Positions 10,463-21,398 of a stretch of DNA of 64,000 nucleotides are shown here, piece by piece. The notes under the pieces are model-generated. The model saw only the letters and a list, made by a program, of their open reading frames with translations, was not told where the DNA came from and did no database searches. The stretch lies in NCBI GenBank assembly GCA_028274465.1, contig CM051455.1:75254489-75318488 (forward strand), in the 5' to 3' direction. A program made the position numbers and the translations under genes. Each line of letters starts with the position of its first letter. The first letter of the stretch is position 1. The DNA comes from Plantago ovata (taxonomy: Eukaryota; Streptophyta; Magnoliopsida; Lamiales; Plantaginaceae).

Positions 10463-12013
10463 GCGCGGACAGGAGTCGAGTCAAAGACTTCAAACAATGG
10501 CGCTATCCGGGAGGCAACCCGGAGATTTTATCGCTTTCTTTACCGCTTTAGATTTTATCTCACGAGTTTGATTGAGTATTATAGGTCACTTATACAAGCA
10601 TTAGCTCTCACCTTGGATCCACTTTCGACGTTCGAGACGAGCGACGACGTTCAGGTTTGGGGAGGAGGCTATCGCTGGTTATCTCTATACTTATCTTGCT
10701 TATGATAAACTCGTAATTTTTTTTGCATTTGCACGTTTACTGCTTTCCTAGGATAGTCTTGCATGTTTTATATGGAGTTTATTGCCGAATTTTTTGAACT
10801 TTTTTATTGGGTAGATCAACTAGCTATGCCATTAATCGTATGCTTCATCTCTATGAATTTGTTTGAGGTTTTTCTCGCTTGGCTTGTCATAGTTATGTAT
10901 TGCACTTAGTTAAGCATGTTAGTCTCGACATCACTTAGTGGTGTTTTCTCTACTGCGGTTCATGAAGGCCTTTATAATAGGATGATGCATGTTAGGGTCT
11001 TATGGTTGTTTTCCCGAATAATTATGTACCTAAGAGGCAACAAGTCTTCACCATGCTTTGAGATTGCTAAATGCCTAGGAAGGAGGTAGTGTGAGGTTGT
11101 GTGATCCTTTGTTTATAACCTATTCTTACGAATAGGTTTGGGGAGGGGGTTACACCATCATAGACTTGTTTCTGTTTTTCATTCTTCGTATCGTGAGTTT
11201 ATTTTTCCTTTTCCGTGAATTTCGTACTCCAACCTATTCTTTCGAATAGGTTTGGGGAAGTCGTGTGAGTCATTTTGTTTCTCTTTTTGTTATGCTACTG
11301 CTGGCTAGAAAAAAATCGAAAGAAAAGAAGAAGAAAAATTCCAGAAAAAAAAAAAAAGAAAAAAGAAGAATCTGGAAAGAAAAAAAAAGAACACCCCAAA
11401 AAAGCAAAAGAAGGGTCCAAAAAAGAAAGCCAAAAGCATTTTAGCAAAGTTTTGAGTCTTTTCCATTTTTGTAATGTTCGTAATTGTGTTTTTTATATTT
11501 TTTGTCTTAAGTGTCATCTGTTCTAGACCACCCTCGTCCTTCCATTCAGGAAGTGGTGAATAGCTTAAGACTTTACTTGAGAGATGGGTAGAATAGGGGA
11601 GTGTTATCTTTTATAGGGAACCCTCCTTCGTTTGATGAGAGCCAGTACTGGTTCGACCTCTTTTGAGGAAAAGTCTTAACATGGTGGAACAACAGTAAGT
11701 CCTCAGTTTCATAGGCACGGGGCAACTATTCGTATCTTAGCATGCATCATTACGTCGTCACTGACTAGGTCCAGGTAGAGAATGTTACGAGAGACTATCT
11801 TGTCTTGACATAAGTGCTTATGTGGATGTGTATAAGTCAATCGAGGTTTTCTTCAACCTATATTCATGCTTTGATTTATATGGTTCTTGTTCATATGTTA
11901 TTTGATAGATTAGTAGTTTAGTTCATTTTATTTGGCATGAAACTCCATTTTTTAGTCTTGCATGTTTTTTGTATTAGAGTCTAGCTTAGTTGCTTGAGGA
12001 CAAGCAAAGGTTC
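10463..12013 (+). other. A 3' noncoding region
   Basis: About 1.55 kb without a credible gene. It opens with a conserved block GGGAAGTCTAGTACCC ... GGGAGGCAACCCGGAG (about 10429-10515), also found in H and B. It carries GGTTTGGGGAGGAGG near 10649, two palindrome-plus-purine units (separate entry) and an A/G-rich tract at about 11308-11440. The lysine-rich ORF at 11275-11526 only reflects that tract. Known pol motifs are absent. Confidence 0.75.
11117..11260 (+). repeat. Two hairpins, each followed by a polypurine-tract-like run, in A
   Basis: AACCTATTC-TTAC-GAATAGGTT (11117-11138) runs into TTGGGGAGGGGG, and AACCTATTC-TTTC-GAATAGGTT (11231-11252) into TTGGGGAAG. Each is a 9-bp perfect stem with a 4-nt loop, and the purine run resembles the true tract at 12014. 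B has both units, with only loop bases changed. Confidence 0.75.
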
Positions 12014-12026
12014 GGTTTGGGGAGTT
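12014..12026 (+). promoter_or_regulatory. A polypurine tract
   Basis: GGTTTGGGGAGTT directly abuts the TGATGAATG start of the 3' LTR; expected plus-strand primer site. Confidence 0.85.
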
Positions 12027-13301
12027 TGATGAATGTGTATTTTACACTTTCATTCGAGTCTTTTTCACCTATTTTAGCTATCCTCTATGTTAATTTAGCT
12101 ATATTCTAGTACATTTTAGTAGAATAGTGTCACGTTTCCCTTTAGATTTTATTTTACAGGTTTTGGTTGAAATTCGGAGATTTATGGGCAATTATATTGA
12201 AGTCTACAAGGAATTGGTGTTCCAGAAGACTATTTGGAGTATCTGAAGGTTTCCGGATAGGATTTGGAGTCTAGGGGCCGAATCTGGAGGTTAGAAGGCC
12301 ATTAGAAGTCTGAAACCGAGTCCGAAAAGGTGAAAAAATCCAAATCCGCGTCGAAAAACGCGGAAATTCCGCGAAAAACTGGGGGGCGAACCGCCCCGTG
12401 CCTCGGGCGAACCGCCCTAGAGAAATTTCGGGCCTATATATAGTTGCGAGTTTTCTCTCCGAAATTCATATCTTTCCAAGCCTACTTTCTCACCTCTCTC
12501 TATAGTTTTCGGTAGGAACTACCCGGGGCCTGTCCTGGGAGTTCCATAGCTTAGGGGATACTTTTTCATAGCAGATTGGAGCGCGTAGGATCGCAATCAT
12601 CCGAAGATTGACAACCTTCGGTAACTTTGTATCTTACAACTTTTATCTACCTATTTTATATTCTTTCAATATGTTTCTTCTATGATTGCTATTGATTGCA
12701 TGCACATTATGAGTAGCTAAATTTATCGTTGGTGGTAGTATGTGAATTCTTAGCGAGGGAAGATAATCATGCTAATGGCTATATCGCGCATTATACTCCG
12801 TGTCATTGCTTTATTTCGTTGATGAGTGGAAACCAAAATTCTCGTATGTTGTATTGATCATTATGCACACTTGGACACTTTTCGACCAATCAGACCAAAT
12901 TATCTTCGTAGTGTTGAATGATTACGGAACACAATAGGACGTTAGTTGTTGACAGGTCAGACCCATATTATCTTCGTAGTGTTTAATACTTGCAACAGGA
13001 CCCAAGATTCATTCAAAGATCTCTATGCAAGACCGAGGAATTTATGCATGATTATCGACCCAATATGTTAAGAAGGACCATACTATCACCAACCTCCGTT
13101 ATCTGCTTGAAAACCCCTATTGCTTTTTATCTGTTGTTTTGTATTTTCTTGTTAAACAGATAAAGCTAGTTATATTCCTGAGAGAACGACACTCGAGTCA
13201 TTCTACTACTACACTACGGTTTTCTTTGTAGTTGTGGATTGCCTTTGGCTAAATAACAAATTTATTTGACTGAACCGGGACTGACAAACTCGCGTTCATC
13301 A
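12027..13301 (+). repeat. A 3' LTR
   Basis: Same ends and content as the 5' LTR, with few visible differences (for example one base fewer in TGTTTTCTTC near 12672). The similarity suggests recent insertion. Confidence 0.95.
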
Positions 13302-13404
13302 AATTGGCGCCGTTGCCGGGGATTATACTCCTTTTTTCTGTTTAATTTATTTATATTTACAGCTTTAGATTCCTAATTCTTTTAGTTTTAGTTTTCCTTT
13401 TTTT
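13302..13404 (+). repeat. Second primer site and leader after the A 3' LTR
   Basis: TGGCGCCGTTGCCGGGGA at 13305-13322, followed by the same leader as after the 5' LTR, continuing to GTTTTCC and then switching to T sequence at about 13400-13405. An element normally ends at its LTR. This points to a tandem LTR-internal-LTR-internal array that lost its second body, or to an aberrant insertion. Confidence 0.85.
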
Positions 13405-13698
13405 AAGCTTCGAGACGAAGTGGCAACGAAGGATGCGGAAATCGGATTCCTTAAGACGGCTTTACGCGCCGCAAAGGAGCACTCTGGCTTTGTTTCGTTA
13501 ACCACGTCCAACCTAGGCACCAAGATTCGCAAGAGGAAGGCTCGGAGGACGTTCCCTGAGGGTTGCGGACCATCACGTAGAGTGGAGAGTGAAGAAGAAC
13601 CCGAAGAAGAACCCGAGGAGGACCCCTCTGAGGAAGAAGGAGAAGATGCTTACGTGCCCGAACGATGTTTCGAAGACGATATCGAGGACGTTTATTAG
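13405..13698 (+). pseudogene. 5'-truncated ORF of T ahead of gag: coiled-coil-like and acidic
   Basis: The frame is open from the A junction (KLRDEVATKDAEIGFLK...) to a stop at 13696. The GTG at 13420 is not a convincing start; the true start was probably lost with the DNA replaced by A. The N-terminal part is heptad-like, the middle basic (KIRKRKARR), and the tail is rich in Glu (EEEPEEEPEEDPSEEEGED). I do not recognise the family. It may be an extra ORF of T or a captured host fragment. Confidence 0.4.
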
Positions 13699-14061
13699 GA
13701 TAGATACCTTTTCGAGCTCGTACCGAACTTCCTTTTTGCCAAGCGAGTTTTTTTTAGTTCAGCCGACTGAGACTGTTTATGTTTTTCCGTTTACTTGACT
13801 CTGTGGTTTTCTGTTTTCTCGCTAAGACGAGTAGAGACCGGTTTTCCTTTGTTTAATTGCATGCTTGGCTGTTTTGAGACTTCATTGATTTCTTTTTTTG
13901 CGTTTTGTTTTAAAGTTCAAGGCATGTTTTCTTCTTCACTGCTCAGTTTATACCTGTTGTAGAAGATTAAGTACTGGCCTTAGTTCCTTGTTTTCCGTTC
14001 TTTTCTAAGTTAGAGATTCGAGGTTGTTAAATCAACTGCTAAGTAGTGCCCCTTTGTTAGA
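13699..14061 (+). other. T leader, 3' part
   Basis: T-rich DNA between the truncated ORF and the gag start, with no ORF or motif of note. Confidence 0.6.
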
Positions 14062-15518
14062 ATGAATCGCAGAAACACTCGTGGTTCCAGCAGCAATGGA
14101 AGTGGAGATGATCAACATGCTGAAAATGGAGACCAAGTGGACCGTATCATTGCTGCTTTGGAAATTTCAGCGAAACCATTCGCCGTGCTGGAGCACCACC
14201 TGTTCAGCCAGCTCCTCCGCCACCACCACCGATCCAGACCATCGATCAAGCTGCGGAACAATTCACTCGATTCCATCTTGAAAGGTTCGAGGGAACGCCT
14301 GATGCCCGTAAGGCTGAGCTCTGGATCGAAAGTATGCAGAACTTATTCTCGATCCTGCACTATCCGAACGAGAGGAAAATTGAGCTTGCTGCTTTCCAGT
14401 TCGTGGGAGCCGCCAGGAACTGGTGGAGAACCGTGAATGCAAGATGGAGGCAAAAGGGAGTTGCTCGCACCTGGGAGAACTTCACCAAGGATTTCATGGA
14501 CAAGTACGTACCTCGCCTGGTTCGCGAGAACAGGAGAGATGAATTTCAAGCTTTGGTGCAAGGGAACATGGATGATGCCGACTACGACTCAGAACTTACC
14601 CGACTACTAAAGTATGTGCCGCATTTCCAGGACGATGAACGAGAGAAGGTTCGTCACTTTATGAAGGGTCTGAACTCCGAGATCCGATACAGTTTGTTTG
14701 GGACCAATATGCCTACCTACCTCAAGGCTGTCGAACTCGCCTCCGAGGTAGAAAGTGGTCTCAAGGAGATCAAGATGGCCGATAAGCCATACTCTAGCAA
14801 GAGGAACTACTCTAGTTCTTCTGGGAGCCATGGAGGAGGAAGCCAATCTGGATACAAGAGGGAGAGTCGAGGTGGATATCAATCTGGATATCAAGCACCA
14901 CCGGCGAAGTATGCCCGTAATCAGCAGGACAACCGTTCCCGCAACATCACTGGAGGGTCTGGGCAGTCATTCCAGGCAAGGAAGAACTGCAACTACTGTG
15001 GAGGAGTCAACCACGATGAGCACAACTGCTGGAAAAGACAAGGCTTGTGTTTGGCGTGTGGGAGCAAGGATCACAAGATCAACCATTGTCCGAACCGTCA
15101 TGCCATTGTCAAAGGAGGAAGACCAGGAGGCTATGCTCCGAGAGATGACGGAAAGGGTACTATGGCAAAGCCCCGAGTTTACAGCATAGGTGGTCATGAA
15201 GTTCCTGACACCGCGAATGTGGTTGAAGGTACGCTACTGATCGCTCAAACTTCTTCTAAAGCTTTATTTGATCCTGGTGCTACGCATTCATTTATTGCTG
15301 AAGTATTTGCTGAGTCCCTCGTTTTACCATACAAAGTTTTACCCCACGCTTTAGAAGTATGTACGCATCTGGGAGCTAGTTTAATCACTAAGAAGTTCAT
15401 CGAGCGTTGCGAGATTTGCATCCTAGGAAGAACTTTCCCTGCTGACCTTATATTTCTACCTCTATCAACCTACGATGTTATTTTGGGTATGGATTGGCTG
15501 TCCGAGCACTACGCATAA
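14062..15518 (+). pseudogene. gag: T gag and protease (frameshifted)
   Basis: Structural protein and protease of the chromovirus. ATG at 14062 opens MNRRNTRGSSSNGSG; one extra base near 14175 moves the proline-rich linker and the rest into another frame. Gag core motifs: HLERFEGTPDARKAELW, AARNWWRTV, FMDKYVP, LTRLLKYVPHF. Two zinc knuckles follow, CNYCGGVNHDEHNC and CLACGSKDHKINHC, separated by six residues. The protease motif reads FDPGATHSF, with Pro where Ser or Thr is expected in the catalytic triad. TAA at 15516-15518 interrupts the frame, which continues directly into pol, so gag-pol was one polyprotein, as usual for Tekay/Del elements. Confidence 0.9.
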
Positions 15519-17407
15519 CTGGATTGTCGAACTAAGGCTATATCCCTGGGAAAACCTGGAGAGGAGAAAGTCGTGTGGAAAGGAGATAAGAGAAAGGATG
15601 AGAAGTTTCTGCTGTCTGCTACGGAAGCTAGGAGGCTGTACGTGAAGGGTGCTACCTGCTTTTTGGCGTATCTGATCAATAAACCCAAAGATCAGCCAAA
15701 AATCGAGGAAGTTAGGGTGGTTAAGGAATTCATGGGTGTTTTCCCTGAGAAGCTGGATTCCGTACCCCCTGAACGAGAAGTGGAGTTTAGTATTGATCTG
15801 GTACCTGGCACTGCACCCATTTCGAAGTCACCTTATAGGATGGCACCTGCTGAGCTTAAGGAGCTTAAGACTCAACTGCAAGATCTGGTGGATAACGATT
15901 TTGTGAGACCTAGTTCTTCGCCTTGGGGATCACCGGTTCTGTTCGTAAAGAAGAAGGATGGTAGTATGAGGATGTGCATCGACTATCGAGGCCTGAACCA
16001 AGTCACTGTCAAGAACAAGTACCCCTACCCCGTATTGAGGAACTCTTTGATCAGTTGGACGGTTAGAAGGTTTACTCGAAGCTTGATCTGCGACAAGGCT
16101 ATTATCAAGTTAGGGTAAGGGAAGAAGACATACCTAATACTGCCCTGAAATCGAGGTATGGTCATTATGAGTTTGTGGTGATGCCGTTTGGCCTTACGAA
16201 TGCCCCCGCTGTGTTCATGGATTTGATGCATCGGGTTTTTCAGCCGTATTTGGATCAGTTTGTTGTTGTTTTCATCGATGACATTCTCGTTTACTCGAAA
16301 TCCGAAGAGGATCATGAGAAACATCTTCGAATTGTCTTGGAAACTCTTGAGAACAACAAGTTGTATGCCAAATTCAGCAAGTGTGAATTTTGGCTAGATA
16401 AAGTAGCCTTTTTAGGGCACATTATCTCTGGAGAAGGTTTGGAGGTCGACCCATCGAAGATTGAGTCGATAGTTAATTGGAAGAGACCTGAATATGTCAC
16501 TGAGGTGAGGAGTTTTCTCGGTTTGGCTGGTTACTATCGCCGTTTTGTGAAGGATTATTCGAAGATAGCTGGACCCTTGTCCTCTTTAACAGGGAAAAAT
16601 CCTAAGTTCGTATGGAGTGACAAGTGTGAGGAAAGCTTCGAGGAGCTGAAGAAGAGACTGACCATTGCTCCTATACTAGCTCTTCCCGAGGGGACCAATG
16701 ACTTTGTGGTCTACACTGATGCGTCAAAGGAAGGTTTGGGTTGTGTACTGATGCAACGGGAAAAGGTGATCGCGTATGCCTCGAGAAAGTTGAAGCCATA
16801 TGAAAGGAATTACCCAACCCATGATCTTGAGCTAGTTGCTATAGTCTTTGCTTTGGGAAAGTGGAGACACTACCTATATGGTCCTGAGTTCACCATCCTC
16901 ACTGATCATAAGAGCTTGAAGTATGTATTCACAAAAAAGGAGTTGAACATGAGACAACGTCGATGGATGGAATTTCTGGGCGATTACACTTGTACCATTC
17001 GATATCACCCTGGTAAGGTGAATGTGGTCGCTGATGCCTTAAGTCGTAGGGTACACGTGTCAAATCTCGAAGTATCCAAATTGTCTTGTATATTCGCCAA
17101 TATCACTTTGAGGTATGAGCTGGCGGGTAGAATTCTTGAGGCTCAAGAGCATGATGAAGAACTTCAAGATATCAAAGCACATATCACTGAACCTTGCAAT
17201 GCGAAATTCTCTGTTGATGAGAATGGAGCCCTACGGTTTCAAGGTAGATTGTGCGTGCCTTCTGATGAAGAGCTTAGACGTCTAATCTTGGATGAAGCTC
17301 ATAAATCTAAGTATTCGATGCATCCTGGAGGAAACAAGATGTATGAGGATTTGAAGAAGGTTTACTGGTGGACCCATATGAAGCGAGATATCGCACAATT
17401 TGTGTAA
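15519..17407 (+). pseudogene. pol: T pol: reverse transcriptase and RNase H
   Basis: Copies element RNA into DNA. Motifs in order: [39 protein letters not shown], a frameshift near 16030 and a stop near 16063 (TAG after the DQLDG region), then [20 protein letters not shown] (16271-16282), [28 protein letters not shown]. RNase H follows: [34 protein letters not shown] and [11 protein letters not shown]. The end carries the first half of the integrase zinc-binding region ([17 protein letters not shown]). TAA at 17405-17407 precedes the C-x2-C half. Catalytic Asp residues remain visible, but the reading frame is dead. Confidence 0.93.
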
Positions 17408-18598
17408 AGTTGCTTGGTCTGCCAGCAAGTGAAGGCTGAGCACCAGAAACCGGGAGGTTTACTACAACCACTCGAGATTCCACAGTGGAAATGGGAGATG
17501 ATCACTATGGATTTTGTGACTGGTCTACCGGTAGCTAGGGGTGGTTTTGATAGTGTTTGGGTTATTGTCGATAGATTGACAAAATCGGCACACATTCTGC
17601 CTGTTAAAGCCACCTACACATCTGAGAAGTTAGCCGAGATTTATCGCGATGAGATAATTAAGCTTCATGGCACTCCGGTGAGTATTGTATCTGATAGAGA
17701 TCCGAAGTTTGTCTCGAGATTTTGGAAGCAAGTACACGAAGGCTTGGGTACTAAGTTGAATTTTAGTACCGCAGCACATCCGCAGACGGATGGTCAATCC
17801 GAAAGGACCATTCAAACTCTAGAAGATCTACTGAGATTGTGTATACTGGATCACCAAGGAATCTGGGCACAACATTTGCCATTGGTTGAGTATGCTTATA
17901 ATAATAGTTATCAAGCATCGATTGGTATGGCACCGTTTGAGGCACTGTATGGTCGGAAGTGTAGATCACCGCTGTATTGGGATTTGGAGGACCGAATTTC
18001 TACACCGGTAGATGGAGAGAGGACTCTCAATGAGATGATACAAGAAACCTTGGAAAATGTTAGGCTTATCCGAGACCGATTGAGAACTGCTCAAAGTCGA
18101 CAAAAGAGTTACGCCGATAATCGTAGGCGAGATTTCGAGTTCGAAGTTGGTGATTTTGTCTTTCTCAAGCTATCTCCGAGAAAGGGAATTGTTCGTATGG
18201 GTCGTAGAACTAAACTGAACCCTCGGTATGTAGGACCATACGAGATCATTGAGAGAGTTGGCATTGTGGCTTATCGGTTGCAACTACCCACTAGTATTAC
18301 TGGGATTCACAATGTCTTCCATGTGTCTCAACTGAAGAAGTACTATCCTGATCCGTCGCACGTGATTCAACCCGAGGAAGTGACTATTGAGGAGGATTTG
18401 TCTTATGTGGAGCAACCGGTTCGTCTTCTAGACCAAAAGGTGCAACAGCTCCGTAATAGGCAAATCAAGCAAGTAAAGGTTCTGTGGCGAAACCATCAGT
18501 ATGAGGAGGCAACCTGGGAAAGCGAGGATGACATGCGCCGGCAGTATCCCGAGCTCTTCAACTTTTCAGGTGCGAATTTGGGGACCAAATTCTTTTAA
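17408..18598 (+). pseudogene. int: T pol: integrase with chromodomain-like tail
   Basis: Inserts the DNA copy in the genome. It opens with [11 protein letters not shown], the second half of the HHCC zinc-binding region. The DDE core shows [20 protein letters not shown] and [21 protein letters not shown]-type module follows ([28 protein letters not shown]). The C terminus ([29 protein letters not shown], given here only to name the region) has the weakly conserved chromodomain of plant chromoviruses, thought to steer insertion toward heterochromatin. The stretch is open but lies in one frame with the stop at 17405, so it is not expressed as part of an intact polyprotein. Confidence 0.93.
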
Positions 18599-18609
18599 GG
18601 GGGGAAGAG
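18597..18609 (+). promoter_or_regulatory. T polypurine tract
   Basis: AAGGGGGGAAGAG directly before the TGTAACACC start of the 3' LTR and just overlapping the end of the integrase frame. Confidence 0.88.
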
Positions 18610-20988
18610 TGTAACACCCCGTCTGTTTTTTAATTACTTATTTATTTATTATTTTATTATTTAATTATTTAATTTAGTTAATTAATTATCAGAGTAAATT
18701 ATATATTCGATAATTATTTAATTAATTTCGCATAAACTAGTTCGTTTTGTTACGTTTGGATCGAGCTGGAAGACTGGATTGACCGGCCCTTAGACCTAAA
18801 CCCTAACCCTAATCAGTATTCTCCATCTCATTCTCATTCTTGCCGTCAAATCTAAAGAGAGAGAAAGAATAGAGAAAGAAAGAAAGAGAAAAGGAGAGAG
18901 AAAGAGAGAAGAGGAAGCCGCCGGTTCTGTCTCGTCCGTGCTCCGCCGCCGCCTTGCTGCTCCGTTCGCCGTTCCGACCTCGCCGCGCCACCGCCGCATC
19001 GATCGATCCGGCCCCTCATTTATGTTCTGTCTTCGATTCGCGTCCGCTGCCGCCGTTCGTTTGCTCACGCCGCGCCCGTTCTGTCCGTTTGTTCGCGCTG
19101 TTGCCTGTCCGTCTGATTTCATCGCCGCCACCTGTTCCCGATCCGTTTGCCGCTCCGGTTCGCTCGACGCCACCGATTCGATCCTGTCGGCTCCTTACTG
19201 TTCCGATTTCGAGTTCGGTAAGTCTCCCGTCCTTGTCCGTTTCGGATGGATTCAATCTCGATTTGAATTCGTTTTAATTTCTTTTCCTTTCTGTTTGCAT
19301 TCGATTTGAAGATTGATTCAACCCTCTTTTCCATTCGAAGGTAATAGTTCGTTCTGCCCTTTTTCTTATTCGATTCCTTTTGACCGTTTTACCTTGTACT
19401 TTCTGGCCATGTTATTTGACTCGAACTTAGAATCGGGACTTAGGATTTGTTAGATTGTTGATACTGTTGTTTGACTTGTGTTGGTTGTTGACCTCGTATG
19501 TTGACCATAGTTTTCTGTTGACTTCGAAAAGGACTGATTTGGACTTTAGTGATAGTAATCTGAACCTTGTGGACTGTTTTGGGAAGTTTGAAAACCTAAA
19601 GGACCTTTTTGCAATTTAACTTTGACCGTAGTTGACTGACAGAGGAATTTTTCGTAAACCTTTTATTCTGTGGGGACTGATATGTGTGTTTAGAAAACTT
19701 CTGGACTTGTTTGTACTTTCTGATTTCAAAAAGGATCTTTTTGCAATTTACCACTGAGGGTATTTTGGTAATTTCCAGAGTCTGAAAACCGAAAGAGTAT
19801 TTCTGAAAATGTTTCAACTTAGTTTCTGTTTTTGTAATTTGGTAATGAATTGACTTGCTAGCCTAGTTGGTTAGGTCCTTGCTTGACTAACTTAGAGGTC
19901 CCGAGTTCGAACCCCGTCTTTACCACTTCTTTACCAACCTTTTTCCTTCCGTCCGTTCGACTTCTAAAGTGTAATTAGTATTTTCTCTTTAGGTTCTCCG
20001 TTGTTCGATAATCCGTAAGCTCACTACTCGTTGGAGATCTTTTGCTTGCAAGTTGAGATGAGTGTTCACCCCTAAACTTAATTATTTGCGAAAAACTAGA
20101 AGGATATGTGACAACTTGTACCTATTACTGTATATTGTTTTACTGTATTCTTCCGCGTAAAAGTATCTAAGTCCTAAGTATGACTATTTACTTTCTTTGC
20201 TTATTGCCTACTCTGTTCCGGATTAACTTTTCTGCAGGAACACTTCTTGGTGTTTGATTATCTGTATCTGCTTGTTCTGTATCTGTTCTGTTTCTGTGAG
20301 ACCGGTCGATTAGGTCGTAATTAGGTAGGCTTGGGTAGTAGAGGACTATCGGGTTTTCTTGATTATTGCCTAGTCTAATCCCTTTTAGGCGCAAGGTAGA
20401 AGTCGCTGAGGTCTATTAGGGTCGTAGGTTCTGTTTCCCCAATGTGCACGGGGGTTTTTGTTTCTGTCCGGAGTTGTGCACCCTCTGGAGGGAGTTATAA
20501 GGGCATTCTGGGAGTAGGAGCAATAAGGCGGGCTGCACCAACGGTCTTCAATTTATCTGTTCTGTTATTCTGTTATGTGATCTGATCTGTTTGTTTGCTT
20601 TACTGAAAAGGAATTTGATTTCAAAACTGTTTACTTTCTGTTTTTAACTTAGAACCTCACTGAGATCCTTTATCTCACACTCTCTTTGTTTTCAAAATTC
20701 CTTCCTTCCAGATACTGCTGAGGATGTTCGCGAATAGGATGCCAGCGATTGAGAGAAGGGTCTGGGGTGTCTTGGGATTTTATTTCAAAATTAGAAGATG
20801 AACTTTTTACTGTCTTCACTCGTTGTTTCATTTGAATGCTAAGTTATCGTTGGATAAGTACTTGTTTCTGTTAGCGTTGTGCGCGTCAAAGATTATTTTG
20901 GCATTAATTGCCGACCGTTGCTATTAAAGTTATTTTGGATTTACTTTTCAAGAAATTATTTTTGTTTTCAAAAACCGATACCGTTACA
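18610..20988 (+). repeat. T 3' LTR
   Basis: Same ends as the 5' LTR. It lacks about 44 bp near 18778 and some of the CpG-rich block, and gains a short GTCTTTACCACTTC insertion near 19914. The telo-box, GA tract, donor GGTAAGT near 19216 and acceptor CTTCCTTCCAG near 20711 are kept. Confidence 0.93.
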
Positions 20989-20993
20989 TGTAT
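20989..20993. repeat. Target-site duplication of T, right copy (TGTAT)
   Basis: Repeats the five bases before the 5' LTR. The H reading frame continues directly after it. Confidence 0.92.
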
Positions 20994-21398
20994 GCTGCTG
21001 TCGATGGAGAGAAAAGTGTTGAGGACGTGAATTATGGCCAGCGGTATGGCAATGTGAGGCCACAAAACCGTGGAGGGCAAGGACCATGAGGTGGATACCA
21101 GAACCAAGGCAATCGTGGTTATGTTAATAATCTCGATCAATATGCCTATGGGCCGAATCAGGATCGGAGCCGTCTCAGCTATGGGAACAATTGGTATGAA
21201 GGAGCACCGTCTTCTAAACCTACACCTCCACCTCCGGTTACTAATTCAGTGCCGCAAGGTAGAGGAGTGCTTCCTTCGCCTCTTGTCTCTTCTCTCAATG
21301 ATCTAGTGGTTAAAACGAACAAGTTCATGGAGCACTACTACCGCAATGAGGCTAATAACAATCAACGGTTCGAAAAGCTTGAGGCTCTACCTTCATAA
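20994..21398 (+). pseudogene. gag: H gag, 3' part after T
   Basis: In the frame that completes the H zinc knuckle, coding resumes right after the duplication (AAVDGEKSVEDVNYGQRYG). It continues as a Gly/Asn/Tyr-rich linker (GGYQNQGNRGYVNN) and a proline run (SSKPTPPPPV), then NDLVVKTNKFMEHYYRNE, the counterpart of the coiled-coil-like linker of A. TGA near 21088 and another frameshift near 21390 break it before the protease. Confidence 0.75.

Larger units (their letters stand above)
7095..13404 (+). mobile_element. A: gag-protease-only Athila/Tat-like Ty3 element inside T
   Basis: Two LTRs of nearly equal length (7095-8370 and 12027-13301) with TGATGAA/TTCATCA ends enclose an internal region of about 3.65 kb. 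It holds a tRNA-Asp-type primer site, gag and protease in one frame, a long noncoding 3' part and a polypurine tract. There is no RT, RNase H or integrase. B, of the same layout, shows that this is how the family is built rather than a private deletion. After the 3' LTR comes about 100 bp of a second primer site and leader, so the right edge is abnormal and no target-site duplication is visible. Confidence 0.9.
4360..20988 (+). mobile_element. T: Tekay/Del-like Ty3 chromovirus, containing nested element A
   Basis: Bounded by two long LTRs (TGTAACACCCC...CCGTTACA) and the 5-bp duplication TGTAT. Order: LTR, initiator-Met-type primer site, leader (split by A), gag, protease, RT, RNase H, integrase with chromodomain-like tail, polypurine tract, LTR. 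Without A (about 6.3 kb) the element would be about 10.3 kb. Coding is disrupted by frameshifts near 14175 and 16030 and by stops at 15516, about 16063 and 17405. By eye the LTRs are very similar, with a few indels, suggesting fairly recent insertion. Confidence 0.93.

Noticed and set aside
11275..11526. Lysine-rich 83-codon ORF in A
   Set aside because: It reads an A/G-rich tract; the B counterpart is out of frame and no domain is visible.
21070..21306. Separate ORF of 78 codons after the T right end
   Set aside because: It is an off-frame reading of the H gag linker; the better frame gives the Gly/Asn-rich linker expected after the knuckle.
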